Positions 26,782 through 34,957 of a DNA stretch of 64,000 nucleotides are shown here, in pieces. The notes under the pieces were generated by a model. That model did no database searches. It was not told the DNA's origin and saw only the letters and a list, made by a program, of their open reading frames with translations. The position numbers and the translations under genes are program-made. The stretch comes from Tardiphaga sp. vice304 (GTDB lineage: Bacteria > Pseudomonadota > Alphaproteobacteria > Rhizobiales > Xanthobacteraceae). The stretch is from contig NZ_CP041402.1 of the NCBI RefSeq assembly GCF_007018905.1, positions 1,228,001 to 1,292,000 of the forward strand, in the 5' to 3' direction. How positions within the stretch are numbered: the first letter of the stretch is position 1; each line of letters starts with the position of its first letter.

Positions 26782-28185
26782 ATGGAGAATCCCATGTTGT
26801 CCCGCAGAAACTTCCTCGGCACAGCCACGGCGCTCGCAGGCGCGGCCGCGATCACTGGTCGCGCGCAGGCGGCGAGCATTCCCGAAGCCCCGACGATGGA
26901 GAAGGTCACGATGCAGCCGCCGCTGCATCCGACCAGCGGGCCCGATTACAATCCCGTGGTCACGCTGAATGGTTGGACCTTGCCGTGGCGGATGAACGGC
27001 GACTGGAAGGAATTCCATCTCGTCGCCGAGCCGGTCGAACGCGAATTCGCCGAGGGCATGAAGGCGCATCTGTGGGGCTACAACGGTCAGTCGCCGGGTC
27101 CCACCATCGAGACCGTGGAAGGCGACAAGGTCCGGATTTTCGTCACCAACAAGCTGCCCGAGCACACGACGGTCCATTGGCACGGGGTCATCCTGCCGGC
27201 CGGGATGGACGGCGTGGGCGGCCTGAGCCAGCCGCACATCCCGCCGGGCAAGACGTTCGTCTACGAATTCGAGATGAAGCACAGCGGCACGTTCATGTAC
27301 CACCCGCATTCGGACGAGATGGTTCAGATGGCGATGGGAATGATGGGGATGATCGTCGTGCATCCGCGCGACAAATCGTTCCGGCCCGTCGACCGCGACT
27401 TCGTCTTCATCATGAGCAGCTATGACATCGATCCCGGCACCTATCTGCCGAAGGTCACCGAGATGACCAACTTCAACATGTGGGCCTGGAATAGCCGTGT
27501 GTTTCCCGGCATTGATCCGTTGGCTGTGCGCTTGGGCGACCGCGTCCGGGTCCGCATGGGCAACCTGACGATGACCAACCATCCGATCCATCTCCATGGA
27601 CACAATTTTGCCGTCAGTTGTACGGACGGCGGCTGGGTGCCCGAGAGCGCGCAGTGGCCTGAAGTCACGTCCGACATTCCCGTGGGCGCGATCCGCGCGT
27701 TCGACTTCACCGCCGACAATCCCGGCGACTGGGCGTTCCACTGTCACAAGTCGCATCACACCATGAATTCCATGGGCCACGACGTCCGCAATCTGATCGG
27801 GGTCAACAAGAAGGATCTGGCGAAGGTCCTGGGCAAGCTCGCTCCCGACGCGATGGTGATGGGAACGACCGGCGGTGCCATGGGCGAGATGGAGATGCCG
27901 ATGCCCGACAACACGTTGCCGATGATGACGGGCTCCGGGCAGTTCGGCCCGATCGAGATGGGCGGCATGTTCACCGTGATGAAGATCCGCGAGGGACTCG
28001 CCCGCGACGACTACAAGGATCCCGGCCCTTACGACTTTCCGAAAGGCACGGTCGCATACGAAGTCGAGGCGCCGCAAAGCACCGCGCCGCGCCAGGTCAA
28101 CGACAAGACGAAAGCGAAGCCCGCGGCCCCGCAGGAGATGAAGGGCATAAACATGAAGGGGATGAAAGGAATGAAGGGGATGTAG
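26782..28185 (+). CDS. Tat-exported multicopper oxidase (CopA/CueO-like)
   Basis: 467 aa. Twin-arginine signal SRRNFLGTATALAGAAAITG, then cupredoxin domains. Copper motifs: HWHG (about 132-135), YHPHSDE, NHPIHLHGHNF and HCHKSHHTMNSMGH (about 320-333). They make up the type 1 and trinuclear sites, with HCH retained and an unusual His-rich T1 loop. The C-terminus is Met-rich (KGINMKGMKGMKGM). Oxidises Cu(I) to Cu(II) in the periplasm. It starts 2 nt after the TolC-like stop; the ATG at 26794 is an alternative start. Confidence 0.9.
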   Translation: MENPMLSRRNFLGTATALAGAAAITGRAQAASIPEAPTMEKVTMQPPLHPTSGPDYNPVVTLNGWTLPWRMNGDWKEFHLVAEPVEREFAEGMKAHLWGYNGQSPGPTIETVEGDKVRIFVTNKLPEHTTVHWHGVILPAGMDGVGGLSQPHIPPGKTFVYEFEMKHSGTFMYHPHSDEMVQMAMGMMGMIVVHPRDKSFRPVDRDFVFIMSSYDIDPGTYLPKVTEMTNFNMWAWNSRVFPGIDPLAVRLGDRVRVRMGNLTMTNHPIHLHGHNFAVSCTDGGWVPESAQWPEVTSDIPVGAIRAFDFTADNPGDWAFHCHKSHHTMNSMGHDVRNLIGVNKKDLAKVLGKLAPDAMVMGTTGGAMGEMEMPMPDNTLPMMTGSGQFGPIEMGGMFTVMKIREGLARDDYKDPGPYDFPKGTVAYEVEAPQSTAPRQVNDKTKAKPAAPQEMKGINMKGMKGMKGM

Positions 28186-28196
28186 AGGCCTCGACC

Positions 28197-28712
28197 ATGC
28201 CGATCAAACCGAAACAGGTGAAACCGATGAAATTAGTTCTAACGACAGGAGCCGTCGCGCTGGCCGTCCTGCTGCATGCCGTGCCGGTCCTCGCCGAGGG
28301 CGGGCACGGCGGTCATGCGCACGACGACGCCTTCTCGACCGGAGAGCCCGGCGACGCGAAGAAGCCGGGCAGGATCGTGCAGGTCACCATGACGGAGGCG
28401 AACGGCAAGATGCTGTTCACTCCCGGCAAGGTGGAGATCCGGAAGGATGAGCAGATCAGGTTCACGCTGCGCAATAGCGGTGCGCTCGATCACGAATTCG
28501 TCCTCGCTACCACCGCGGAGAACCTGAAGCACGCTGAGTCTATGAAAAAGAATCCCGACATGGAGCACGACGATCCTAACGCCAAGAAACTGGCTTCCGG
28601 AAAGAGCGGCGATCTCGTCTGGAAGTTCACCAAGGCAGAGGAGTTTGAATACTCCTGCCTGATACCCGGTCACCGCGAAGCGGGCATGATCGGCACCGTC
28701 GTCGTCAAGTAG
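28197..28712 (+). CDS. Cupredoxin (plastocyanin/azurin-like) copper protein
   Basis: 171 aa, or 161 if started at the ATG at 28227. Signal peptide LVLTTGAVALAVLLHAVPVLAEG, His-rich linker HGGHAHDDAF, then a Greek-key cupredoxin with type-1 ligands His in DHEF (about 98) and Cys/His/Met in YSCLIPGHREAGM. It is a periplasmic electron or copper carrier and may deliver to or accept from the oxidase encoded 12 nt upstream. Confidence 0.88.
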   Translation: MPIKPKQVKPMKLVLTTGAVALAVLLHAVPVLAEGGHGGHAHDDAFSTGEPGDAKKPGRIVQVTMTEANGKMLFTPGKVEIRKDEQIRFTLRNSGALDHEFVLATTAENLKHAESMKKNPDMEHDDPNAKKLASGKSGDLVWKFTKAEEFEYSCLIPGHREAGMIGTVVVK

Positions 28713-28735
28713 TCCAACCCCCGAAAGGAAAGAAA

Positions 28736-29038
28736 ATGACCAACAACAAACTCGCAGCATCCATCCTCGCGGTCTCGCTGCTCGCTTCGACCGCCGTCTT
28801 CGCGCAGGACGCGATGGTCAAAGGCGAAGTGAAGAAGGTCGACGAGACCGCAAAGAAGATTACGCTCAAGCACGGAGCGATCAAGAACCTCGGCATGGAC
28901 GAGGACGGCATGACGATGGTCTTCAGGGTCCAGGACCCGGCCATGCTCAAGCAGGTCAAGGCTGGCGACAAGGTGCAGTTCACGGCCGAGCGCGGCAGCG
29001 ACGGCATCGCCATCACCAAGATCCAGAAGAGCAAGTAG
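28736..29038 (+). CDS. CusF-like periplasmic copper chaperone
   Basis: 100 aa. Signal peptide (LAASILAVSLLASTAVFAQD), then a CusF OB-fold: GEVKKVDETAKKITLKHGAI...LGMDEDGMTMVFRV. The His in KHGAI and the Met pair in GMTMVF match CusF ligands. The position of the CusF Trp that caps Cu(I) is occupied by a Met/Asp-rich loop. AAAGGA precedes the ATG. It binds Cu(I)/Ag(I) in the periplasm. CusF normally feeds CusCBA, but no cus pump is in this island. Confidence 0.88.
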   Translation: MTNNKLAASILAVSLLASTAVFAQDAMVKGEVKKVDETAKKITLKHGAIKNLGMDEDGMTMVFRVQDPAMLKQVKAGDKVQFTAERGSDGIAITKIQKSK

Positions 29039-29115
29039 CCCGACTGATGCCCTCCGCCTCCGGCCGACGGCCGGCGGCAGGGGGCCGGTCGTCATAGCCG
29101 CGCAAGGGAGACCGC

Positions 29116-30102
29116 ATGGAAGCAGCTCTAGGCCAGGAAGCAACCGCCCCGATGGGATCGTCGCTCGCGTACGATCGCGGCAACGGAAGGCTGAGCGGTG
29201 CCCGCTTGGCCCAGAAGCTCGCCGTGCTTGCCCTGCAGGCGGGATCCGCCGTCACGCAGCCTTTCGGTCACCGCGGATACCGGCTGGGCTGCAGGATCGT
29301 CGCGTCCGCGTTCGCCGCCCGCGACATCGTCGTCCGGCTGAATTCCGACGCTTTGTTCTCCGTACCTTTCGCGGACGGATATTGGAGTAGGCTTCTCAAC
29401 CGTCGGTACGACTACGAAGAAGAGATCGAGGCGTTCCTAAAAGGCGCGTCCGACATCGACTACGTCTTCGTCGATTGCGGAGCCAACTTCGGCTACTGGT
29501 CCGTGATCGCATCCAGCGCACCTTTCGGATCTCATCATGCGCTGGCCATCGAGGCATCCTCCGCGAACGCGGCCCGTCTCGAACTGAACGCGCGGCTCAA
29601 CGGAGATCGCTTCCGCTGCATTCACGCGGCGGTCGGCGGCACTTCCGGCGGTTACGTCCGCATCACGGGCGCCCGTCACGAGGCGTTCGGAACGGCGAGC
29701 ATCGGCGCCCGTGAGGAAGGAGCGGTCCGGACAGTCTCACTCGACGCCCTTATGACCGAAGGCGCGATCGACATAACCCGCGCCGTCGTCGTGAAACTCG
29801 ACGTGGAGGGCGTGGAGATCGAAGCCCTGCAGGGGGCTGAGAACCTTCTGGCGGGCGACGCGGTGTTCATCTGCGAGGAGCACGGAGCCGATCGCGAGCA
29901 TCGGGTGTCCCGGCATCTGATGGGCGCAACCTCGCTTCGCCTGTACGTCTTCGATGTCGCGACATCCCGGTTCGTTCGCGTGCAGGATCTTTCCGTACTC
30001 GATCGCATCAAGCGGCACGCGTGGGTGGGCTACAACGTCTTCGCCACCGCGAGCGCGCTCTGGGCAGAGAGACTCGAACGCATCGGCGGAGGGCCGTCAT
30101 GA
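29116..30102 (+). CDS. FkbM-family methyltransferase
   Basis: 328 aa SAM-dependent methyltransferase. SAM motif I is FVDCGANFGYWSV (about 118-130). The acidic loop ALAIEASSANAARLELN and the family signature VVVKLDVEGVEIEALQGAE (about 223-241) follow. The C-terminus FVRVQDLS...HAWVGYNVFAT is also typical. Usually acts on O-methylation of sugars or polyketides. Its presence between CusF and DUF305 genes is unexplained. An 88-nt gap upstream may carry its own promoter. Confidence 0.88.
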   Translation: MEAALGQEATAPMGSSLAYDRGNGRLSGARLAQKLAVLALQAGSAVTQPFGHRGYRLGCRIVASAFAARDIVVRLNSDALFSVPFADGYWSRLLNRRYDYEEEIEAFLKGASDIDYVFVDCGANFGYWSVIASSAPFGSHHALAIEASSANAARLELNARLNGDRFRCIHAAVGGTSGGYVRITGARHEAFGTASIGAREEGAVRTVSLDALMTEGAIDITRAVVVKLDVEGVEIEALQGAENLLAGDAVFICEEHGADREHRVSRHLMGATSLRLYVFDVATSRFVRVQDLSVLDRIKRHAWVGYNVFATASALWAERLERIGGGPS

Positions 30103-30221
30103 ACGGGCCTAGGCGAATCCTTGCCGTGCCGCGCTTCCGCAAGGAGCTACGCGCCGCGACACGCGCGGTGCGTCCGCCTCGTTCCGTCGTCGAACCCGCA
30201 CCCGATCATTGGAGATATTGA
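30099..30221 (+). CDS. Possible small basic peptide
   Basis: 40 codons, MNGPRRILAVPRFRKELRAA..., starting in an ATGA overlap with the FkbM stop. Arg-rich, no family. The coupled start is the only support. Confidence 0.25.
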   Translation: MNGPRRILAVPRFRKELRAATRAVRPPRSVVEPAPDHWRY

Positions 30222-30395
30222 GAGCCGGCCGGCCTTCGCTTCCGTCGATCCGCAAGCACGCGCGACACGCCGCGCGCGACGAATTCCTGCGTTCCGACGA
30301 AGCGGATTCAGCGGCGGAGTTTATCGATCGCGGCGCGGAACAACCATTTTCCGCTGCCGTTTCGGCAGGCGTCGTTTCAACAATGGAGAAATGTC

Positions 30396-30734
30396 ATGAC
30401 GAGAACCGAACGAACTACACTTCGTAATTGTGCCTCCGCCGCAGCCCTTCTATTCGCTCTGGCCGTGCCCGGCTTCGCGCGGGCCGAGGGAGCCGACAAG
30501 GAATACAAGGCGTCCATGGAGAAGATGGACGCGGCGATGATGAAGGGCATGGACCCCGACCCGACGAAGGCCTGGGCGAAGATGATGGTCGCGCACCATC
30601 AGGGCGCGATCGACATGTCGAAGACCGTTCTGAAGGAGACCAAGGACCCGATGATCCGTCAGATGGCCGAGAAGGGCATCAAGGATCAGGGCGACGAGCA
30701 GAAGATGCTCGAAGACTGGATCAGCAAGCACTGA
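30396..30734 (+). CDS. DUF305 periplasmic protein (ferritin-like)
   Basis: 112 aa. Signal peptide (LLFALAVPGFARAEG), then a helical DUF305 core with MMVAHHQGAIDMSK and QMAEKGIKDQGDEQKMLEDW. The HHxGAIDM motif is the family hallmark. A Met-rich segment (MEKMDAAMMKGMDP) precedes it. DUF305 proteins recur in copper and silver clusters, probably as metal-binding helical bundles; the biochemical role is not established. It precedes the DUF4396-MCO fusion by 37 nt. Confidence 0.85.
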   Translation: MTRTERTTLRNCASAAALLFALAVPGFARAEGADKEYKASMEKMDAAMMKGMDPDPTKAWAKMMVAHHQGAIDMSKTVLKETKDPMIRQMAEKGIKDQGDEQKMLEDWISKH

Positions 30735-30771
30735 TCCGGAGCCGACCGAAGCCCCAACCCGCGAGGACGCC

Positions 30772-32640
30772 ATGATCGCACTACCCTACGACTACTATCT
30801 GATCGCATGGTTTGTCCTCGCGGCCGGGTCGACGGCGTACGTCGCCTACGACCAGTTCAGCGGCAACCCAGAGCCGACCGTGATGAAATGGGGGTTCATC
30901 CTGGTCACGCTCTACATGGGCCCGTTCGGGCTGTTGCTCTACGTCCTCGCGGACAAGGAGCCGAGGCCGGGCGAGCACGAAGAATTCACGTCGCCGCTGT
31001 GGAAGCAGGGCGTCGGAAGCACCATCCACTGCGTCGCCGGCGACGCGACCGGCATCATTCTCGCGGCCGTCGTCACGGCATCGCTCGGGCTGCCGATGTG
31101 GATCGACCTGATCGTCGAGTATGTTGCCGGCTTCTTGTTCGGGCTGTTCATCTTCCAGTCGCTCTTCATGAAGAAGATGATGGGCGGGACCTACTGGGAG
31201 AACGTCCGTAAGAGCTTCATGCCCGAGTTCATCAGCATGAACGCGATGATGGCCGGCATGGCGCCGGCCATGAGCCTCCTGATGATGGGTCGCGACATGC
31301 GCGCGATGGATCCGCTCGAGCTCATCTTCTGGGGCGTGATGTCCCTCGGCGTGATGGTCGGCTTCACCACCGCATATCCCTTCAACGTCTGGATGGTGAA
31401 GAAGAAGATCAAGCACGGCCTGATGACGGTACGCGCCGGCGACGCGTCGAAAGCCCACGCGGACGATGCAGCGAAGCCTGCAATGGCGGGAATGGACCAC
31501 GGTCAGATGAAGAAGGGCGGCGGACACGCGATGGGCGGCGATGCCACGCGTCCTCAGCTGGCCGCGCTCGCCGGCGTCACGGGATTTCTGCTGGTCTCCG
31601 GGATGGTCGTTCCGGGGTTTTCGGTGAATCTGGGACTGAGCGTCCGCGATGTCGACGGCGCCATCATGCCGCCCGGCATGATCAACACGTTCGATCTGCC
31701 CGGCGAGGCCATGAAGGACATGGCCGCGGTGAAGCCCAGACAGGTGACGTACACGGCTCCGCCGGACGCCAAGGGCGACCAGGTGCTGCAGCCCCGCATC
31801 GAGAATGGCATCAAGGTCTTCGACATCGAGGCTTCGATCATCCGCTGGAACATCCTGCCGAACGTCGCGGTCGAGGCCTACGCGTACAACCGCCAGGTGC
31901 CCGGACCGCGGCTCCAGCTTACCGAGGGCGAGCACGTCCGGATCAACTTCCACAACGCTCTGCCGGAAAGCACGACGGTGCATTGGCACGGTCTCATCGT
32001 GCCGAACGAAATGGACGGGCCGGCGAAGGTCACGCAGGATCCTGTCCCGCCGGGCGGTTCCTACACCTACGAATTCGACGTCGCCCAGAGCGGCACCTAT
32101 TTTTACCACAGTCACGACCATCCGGACCGTCAGCAGGCGCTCGGTCTCTACGGGGCTCTGCTGATCTCGCCGAAGGATCCGTCGACGGAGTCCAAGGCCG
32201 ACATCGACTACACGATCCAGCTTCAGGAATGGCTGAAACGGGAATGGCGGACGTATCCCGCCATGCTGATGGAAGGCGCGCTGCCGAACTACTTCACGAT
32301 CAACGGCAAGGCGTATCCCTCCACCGACATCGTCCCGATGAAGGTCGGCCAGACCATCAAGATCCGCTTCATCGGCACAAACAACAACTTCGTGCATCCG
32401 ATGCACGTCCACGGCGGCCCGTTTCAGGTCGTGGCCGTGGACGGAGTGACGCTGAACGACAGCGCCAAATACCAGGCGGACACCGTCAACGTCGGGCCGG
32501 GGCAGCGCTACGACGTCGTCTGGACCGCGCGAAAACCCGGCAAGTGGCTGGTCCACTGCCATATCCCCCACCACACGGCCAACAACAACGTCGAAGAGAA
32601 GGGCGGCGGAGGCCTCATGCTCGTTCTGGACGTCCACTGA
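30772..32640 (+). CDS. DUF4396-multicopper oxidase fusion
   Basis: 622 aa. Residues 1-220 are a DUF4396 membrane domain: TM helices AWFVLAAGSTAYVAYDQF, GFILVTLYMGPFGLLLYVLA, HCVAGDATGIILAAVVTASL, FGLLIFWGVMSLGVMVGF-like segments and the Met-rich EFISMNAMMAGMAPAMSLLM. After a His/Met linker (AMAGMDHGQMKKGGGHAM) and another TM segment comes a cupredoxin-type oxidase with HWHG (about 405), YHSHDHPD (about 446), HPMHVHG (about 543) and HCHIPHH (about 595). The oxidase is thus tethered to the inner membrane, facing the periplasm. The DUF4396 part might bring copper to it; this is inference. Confidence 0.88.
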   Translation: MIALPYDYYLIAWFVLAAGSTAYVAYDQFSGNPEPTVMKWGFILVTLYMGPFGLLLYVLADKEPRPGEHEEFTSPLWKQGVGSTIHCVAGDATGIILAAVVTASLGLPMWIDLIVEYVAGFLFGLFIFQSLFMKKMMGGTYWENVRKSFMPEFISMNAMMAGMAPAMSLLMMGRDMRAMDPLELIFWGVMSLGVMVGFTTAYPFNVWMVKKKIKHGLMTVRAGDASKAHADDAAKPAMAGMDHGQMKKGGGHAMGGDATRPQLAALAGVTGFLLVSGMVVPGFSVNLGLSVRDVDGAIMPPGMINTFDLPGEAMKDMAAVKPRQVTYTAPPDAKGDQVLQPRIENGIKVFDIEASIIRWNILPNVAVEAYAYNRQVPGPRLQLTEGEHVRINFHNALPESTTVHWHGLIVPNEMDGPAKVTQDPVPPGGSYTYEFDVAQSGTYFYHSHDHPDRQQALGLYGALLISPKDPSTESKADIDYTIQLQEWLKREWRTYPAMLMEGALPNYFTINGKAYPSTDIVPMKVGQTIKIRFIGTNNNFVHPMHVHGGPFQVVAVDGVTLNDSAKYQADTVNVGPGQRYDVVWTARKPGKWLVHCHIPHHTANNNVEEKGGGGLMLVLDVH

Positions 32641-32677
32641 AACCACACAGATATCCGCATCACCAAAAGGAAGACCG

Positions 32678-33046
32678 ATGTTCAAGAAGACCTCTATCGT
32701 CGCCGTCACGCTGATCGCAGCATTCCTCACGACCGGCGTGGCCTACGCCCATCCGGAGCTCCAGTCCGCCGAGCCCGCAGCCGGGAAGGCGTCGCCTGCG
32801 CCGAAGCAGATCCGCGTCCTGTTCAACGAAAGCATTCTCCCGCAGTTCTCCGGCATCGAACTGAAGGATCAGTCCGGAAAGGCGATCTCGGTCGGCAAGG
32901 CGACCACCGATCCGACCAACAAGAAGCTGATGATCGTGCCCCTCAAGGATGAACTGGCGCCCGGCGACTACAAGGTCGAATGGCATGCGGTGTCCGACGA
33001 CACCCACAAGGTGAAGGGCAGCTACTCCTTCGGCGTAGCGCGTTGA
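32678..33046 (+). CDS. copC: CopC-family periplasmic copper-binding protein
   Basis: 122 aa. Signal peptide ending VAYA, and the mature N-terminus begins with His (AHPELQSAEPA), the usual CopC Cu(II) anchor. The beta-sandwich has FNESILPQFSGIELKDQSG and ends WHAVSDDTHKVKGSYSFGV with the second conserved His. AAAGGA precedes the ATG. Its stop overlaps the copD start (TGATG), so the two are translationally coupled. Confidence 0.92.
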   Translation: MFKKTSIVAVTLIAAFLTTGVAYAHPELQSAEPAAGKASPAPKQIRVLFNESILPQFSGIELKDQSGKAISVGKATTDPTNKKLMIVPLKDELAPGDYKVEWHAVSDDTHKVKGSYSFGVAR

Positions 33047-33981
33047 TGATCGATCTCGGGCTCGTCGTTGCACGCTTTCTGCACTACGTGGCATCGACCA
33101 CGCTGGCAGGGGCGGCGTTCTTTCCGCTCTACGCCTACGCAGGCGCCGAGCCCGAGACGCTCGTCCGCTGGAGGAGCAAGGTTCTGCGCTGGTCGGCATT
33201 CCTCGCTCTGATCAGCGGCCTCGCCTGGTTCGCCTTCTCCGTCGCCAACATGAGCGGCGCGCTGGCGGATCTCGCCGATCCCGAGATCGTCGGTTCGGTC
33301 CTCCGAGACACCGGCTTCGGCGTCGTCTGGACGGTGCGCATGATCGTCGCCGCGGCGCTCGTCGCGGTCACGATCCTGCAGTCGTCGTCGCGCGCCACGG
33401 TGGGACTGGATCTGGTGACATCCTTCCTCGCCGCCGGACTGCTCGCTTCACTCGCCGGTGCCGGGCACTCCCAGATCGAGGAAGGATGGCAGGGCCTGGT
33501 GCACGTGGCCGCCGACGCGGGCCACCTCCTTGCCGCCGGCGCGTGGCTCGGAGGGCTGGCGCCGCTCGGCTTCATCCTGCTCGGTTATGCCGGGACGAGG
33601 ACGGGTCCCGGCGCCGTCGACGTCGACGGCGTCCTGATGCGCTTCTCGGGCATGGGTTACGCGGCCGTGGCGACACTCGTCGGAACCGGTCTGGTCAATA
33701 GCTGGCTCCTCGTCGGGTCGGTGTCCAGCCTGCTGCACAGCACCTATGGGCAGATTCTGATGGCGAAGCTTGCGTTCTTCGCGGGGATGCTGGCGCTCGC
33801 CGCGGCCAACCGGTTCTGGCTGGTGCCGGCCCTGGAAGCCTCCGGAAGGGGAGACACGGACGGGTCCGCCGTCTGGCGGAGCAAATTGCGGACTCACGTG
33901 CTGAGCGAACAAGGCCTGGGCCTGCTCGTCCTCTTGAGCGTGAGCATCCTCGGAACGATCAGGCCGGCGATCGGACAATGA
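33046..33981 (+). CDS. copD: CopD-family inner-membrane copper protein
   Basis: 311 aa from the ATG overlapping the copC stop (an upstream in-frame start at 32980 lies within copC and is rejected). About eight hydrophobic helices. Conserved CopD features include VVARFLHYVASTTLAGAAFF at the start, AGHSQIEEGWQGLVHVAADAGHLLAAG and LHSTYGQILMAKLAFFAGML. Probably takes up copper across the inner membrane with CopC. Confidence 0.9.
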   Translation: MIDLGLVVARFLHYVASTTLAGAAFFPLYAYAGAEPETLVRWRSKVLRWSAFLALISGLAWFAFSVANMSGALADLADPEIVGSVLRDTGFGVVWTVRMIVAAALVAVTILQSSSRATVGLDLVTSFLAAGLLASLAGAGHSQIEEGWQGLVHVAADAGHLLAAGAWLGGLAPLGFILLGYAGTRTGPGAVDVDGVLMRFSGMGYAAVATLVGTGLVNSWLLVGSVSSLLHSTYGQILMAKLAFFAGMLALAAANRFWLVPALEASGRGDTDGSAVWRSKLRTHVLSEQGLGLLVLLSVSILGTIRPAIGQ

Positions 33982-34030
33982 CCGGCGAGAGCGGCTGCCA
34001 TCCCGGCGGTCGGCAAGAAGGAGGACCGCC

Positions 34031-34360
34031 ATGAAGATGGACGCACACATGCAGGAATGCATCGACCGATGCCTGCGCTGCTACCAGACCTGTTTCGGCA
34101 TGGCGATGAACCATTGCCTGGAGAGTGGCGGAAAGCACGTCGAACCGGCTCATTTCAGGCTCATGACGGCCTGCTCAGAGATCTGCCGGACCTCCGCCCA
34201 TTTTATGCTGATGAATTCTCCGCATCACAAACACGTCTGCCGCGAATGCGCCGAGATCTGCACCGAATGCGCCGCAGACTGCGAACGCATCGGCGGCATG
34301 GAAGACTGCGTGAAGGCCTGCAGGGCCTGCGCCGAGAGTTGCCGCGCAATGGCGGCTTAG
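34031..34360 (+). CDS. Cys-rich four-helix copper storage protein (Csp/DUF326)
   Basis: 109 aa with 16 Cys in regularly spaced pairs on helices (QECIDRCLRCYQTC, HVCRECAEICTECAADC, DCVKACRACAESC). This is the arrangement of Csp proteins, which line a helical bundle with Cys to hold many Cu(I). No signal peptide, so it resembles the cytosolic Csp3 type. Gap of 49 nt to copD, with AAGGAG before the ATG. It would buffer excess Cu(I) in the cytosol before export by the ATPases. Confidence 0.88.
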   Translation: MKMDAHMQECIDRCLRCYQTCFGMAMNHCLESGGKHVEPAHFRLMTACSEICRTSAHFMLMNSPHHKHVCRECAEICTECAADCERIGGMEDCVKACRACAESCRAMAA

Positions 34361-34416
34361 AGGAAGCGAAACGAGCAGTTCCGCTGGATCCTGTATCAAC
34401 AGCAATCAAGGAAGCA

Positions 34417-34920
34417 ATGATGATGAAAATGAGCTATGCGCGCTTCGGCGCAATGATCGCCGCCTCTACGGTCGTGATGTTCGGCCTGATGTACCTCAAC
34501 ACATATGCGATCGACCATGTGTTCTTCAGCCAGACGCGGATGTGGATGGCCTTCGTGATGGGAGCGGTGATGGCGGCGCTCATGCTCGCCTTCATGATGA
34601 AGATGTATCCGGACAAGCGATCCAATGCCGGGATTTTCGTCGGCAGCGCCCTCATCTTCGTGGTCGCGTTGTGGCTCGTTCGCAGCCAGCAGACGGTCGA
34701 CGACGTCTCCTACATGAAGGCGATGATTCCGCACCATTCGATCGCCATCATGACCAGCGAGCGCGCCCACATCCGCGACCCGCGCGTGCGCAAGCTCGCG
34801 GACGGAATCATCGAAGCGCAGGTGAAGGAGATCGCTGAAATGAAGCAGCTTATCGCGGACCTCGGCCGGAGCGCGCCACCCGCCGGGGCGCCGGACCTCC
34901 CGGCTAGGCTGCCGCAGTGA
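34417..34920 (+). CDS. Membrane-anchored DUF305 protein
   Basis: 167 aa starting at 34417 (ATG after GAAGGAAG-like sequence). Three N-terminal helices are seen (AMIAASTVVMFGLMYLNTYA, WMAFVMGAVMAALMLAFMMK, GIFVGSALIFVVALWLV). A DUF305 region follows with MIPHHSIAIMTSERA and KLADGIIEAQVKEIAEMKQ. Compared with the soluble DUF305 protein at 30396 the HHxGAI motif is changed to HHSIAI. The upstream extension of this frame (to 34057) is a shadow over the Csp gene. Confidence 0.82.
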   Translation: MMMKMSYARFGAMIAASTVVMFGLMYLNTYAIDHVFFSQTRMWMAFVMGAVMAALMLAFMMKMYPDKRSNAGIFVGSALIFVVALWLVRSQQTVDDVSYMKAMIPHHSIAIMTSERAHIRDPRVRKLADGIIEAQVKEIAEMKQLIADLGRSAPPAGAPDLPARLPQ

Positions 34921-34957
34921 GAAACACGCAAATGAACTCCGGAACCGGTTGGTACCG

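Noticed and set aside
26686..28077. 463-codon minus-strand frame antisense to the multicopper oxidase
   Set aside because: Shadow of the CopA-like oxidase; no recognisable protein features.
30781..32730. 649-codon minus-strand frame antisense to the DUF4396-oxidase gene
   Set aside because: His/Arg/Val-rich shadow; the sense strand carries all copper motifs.
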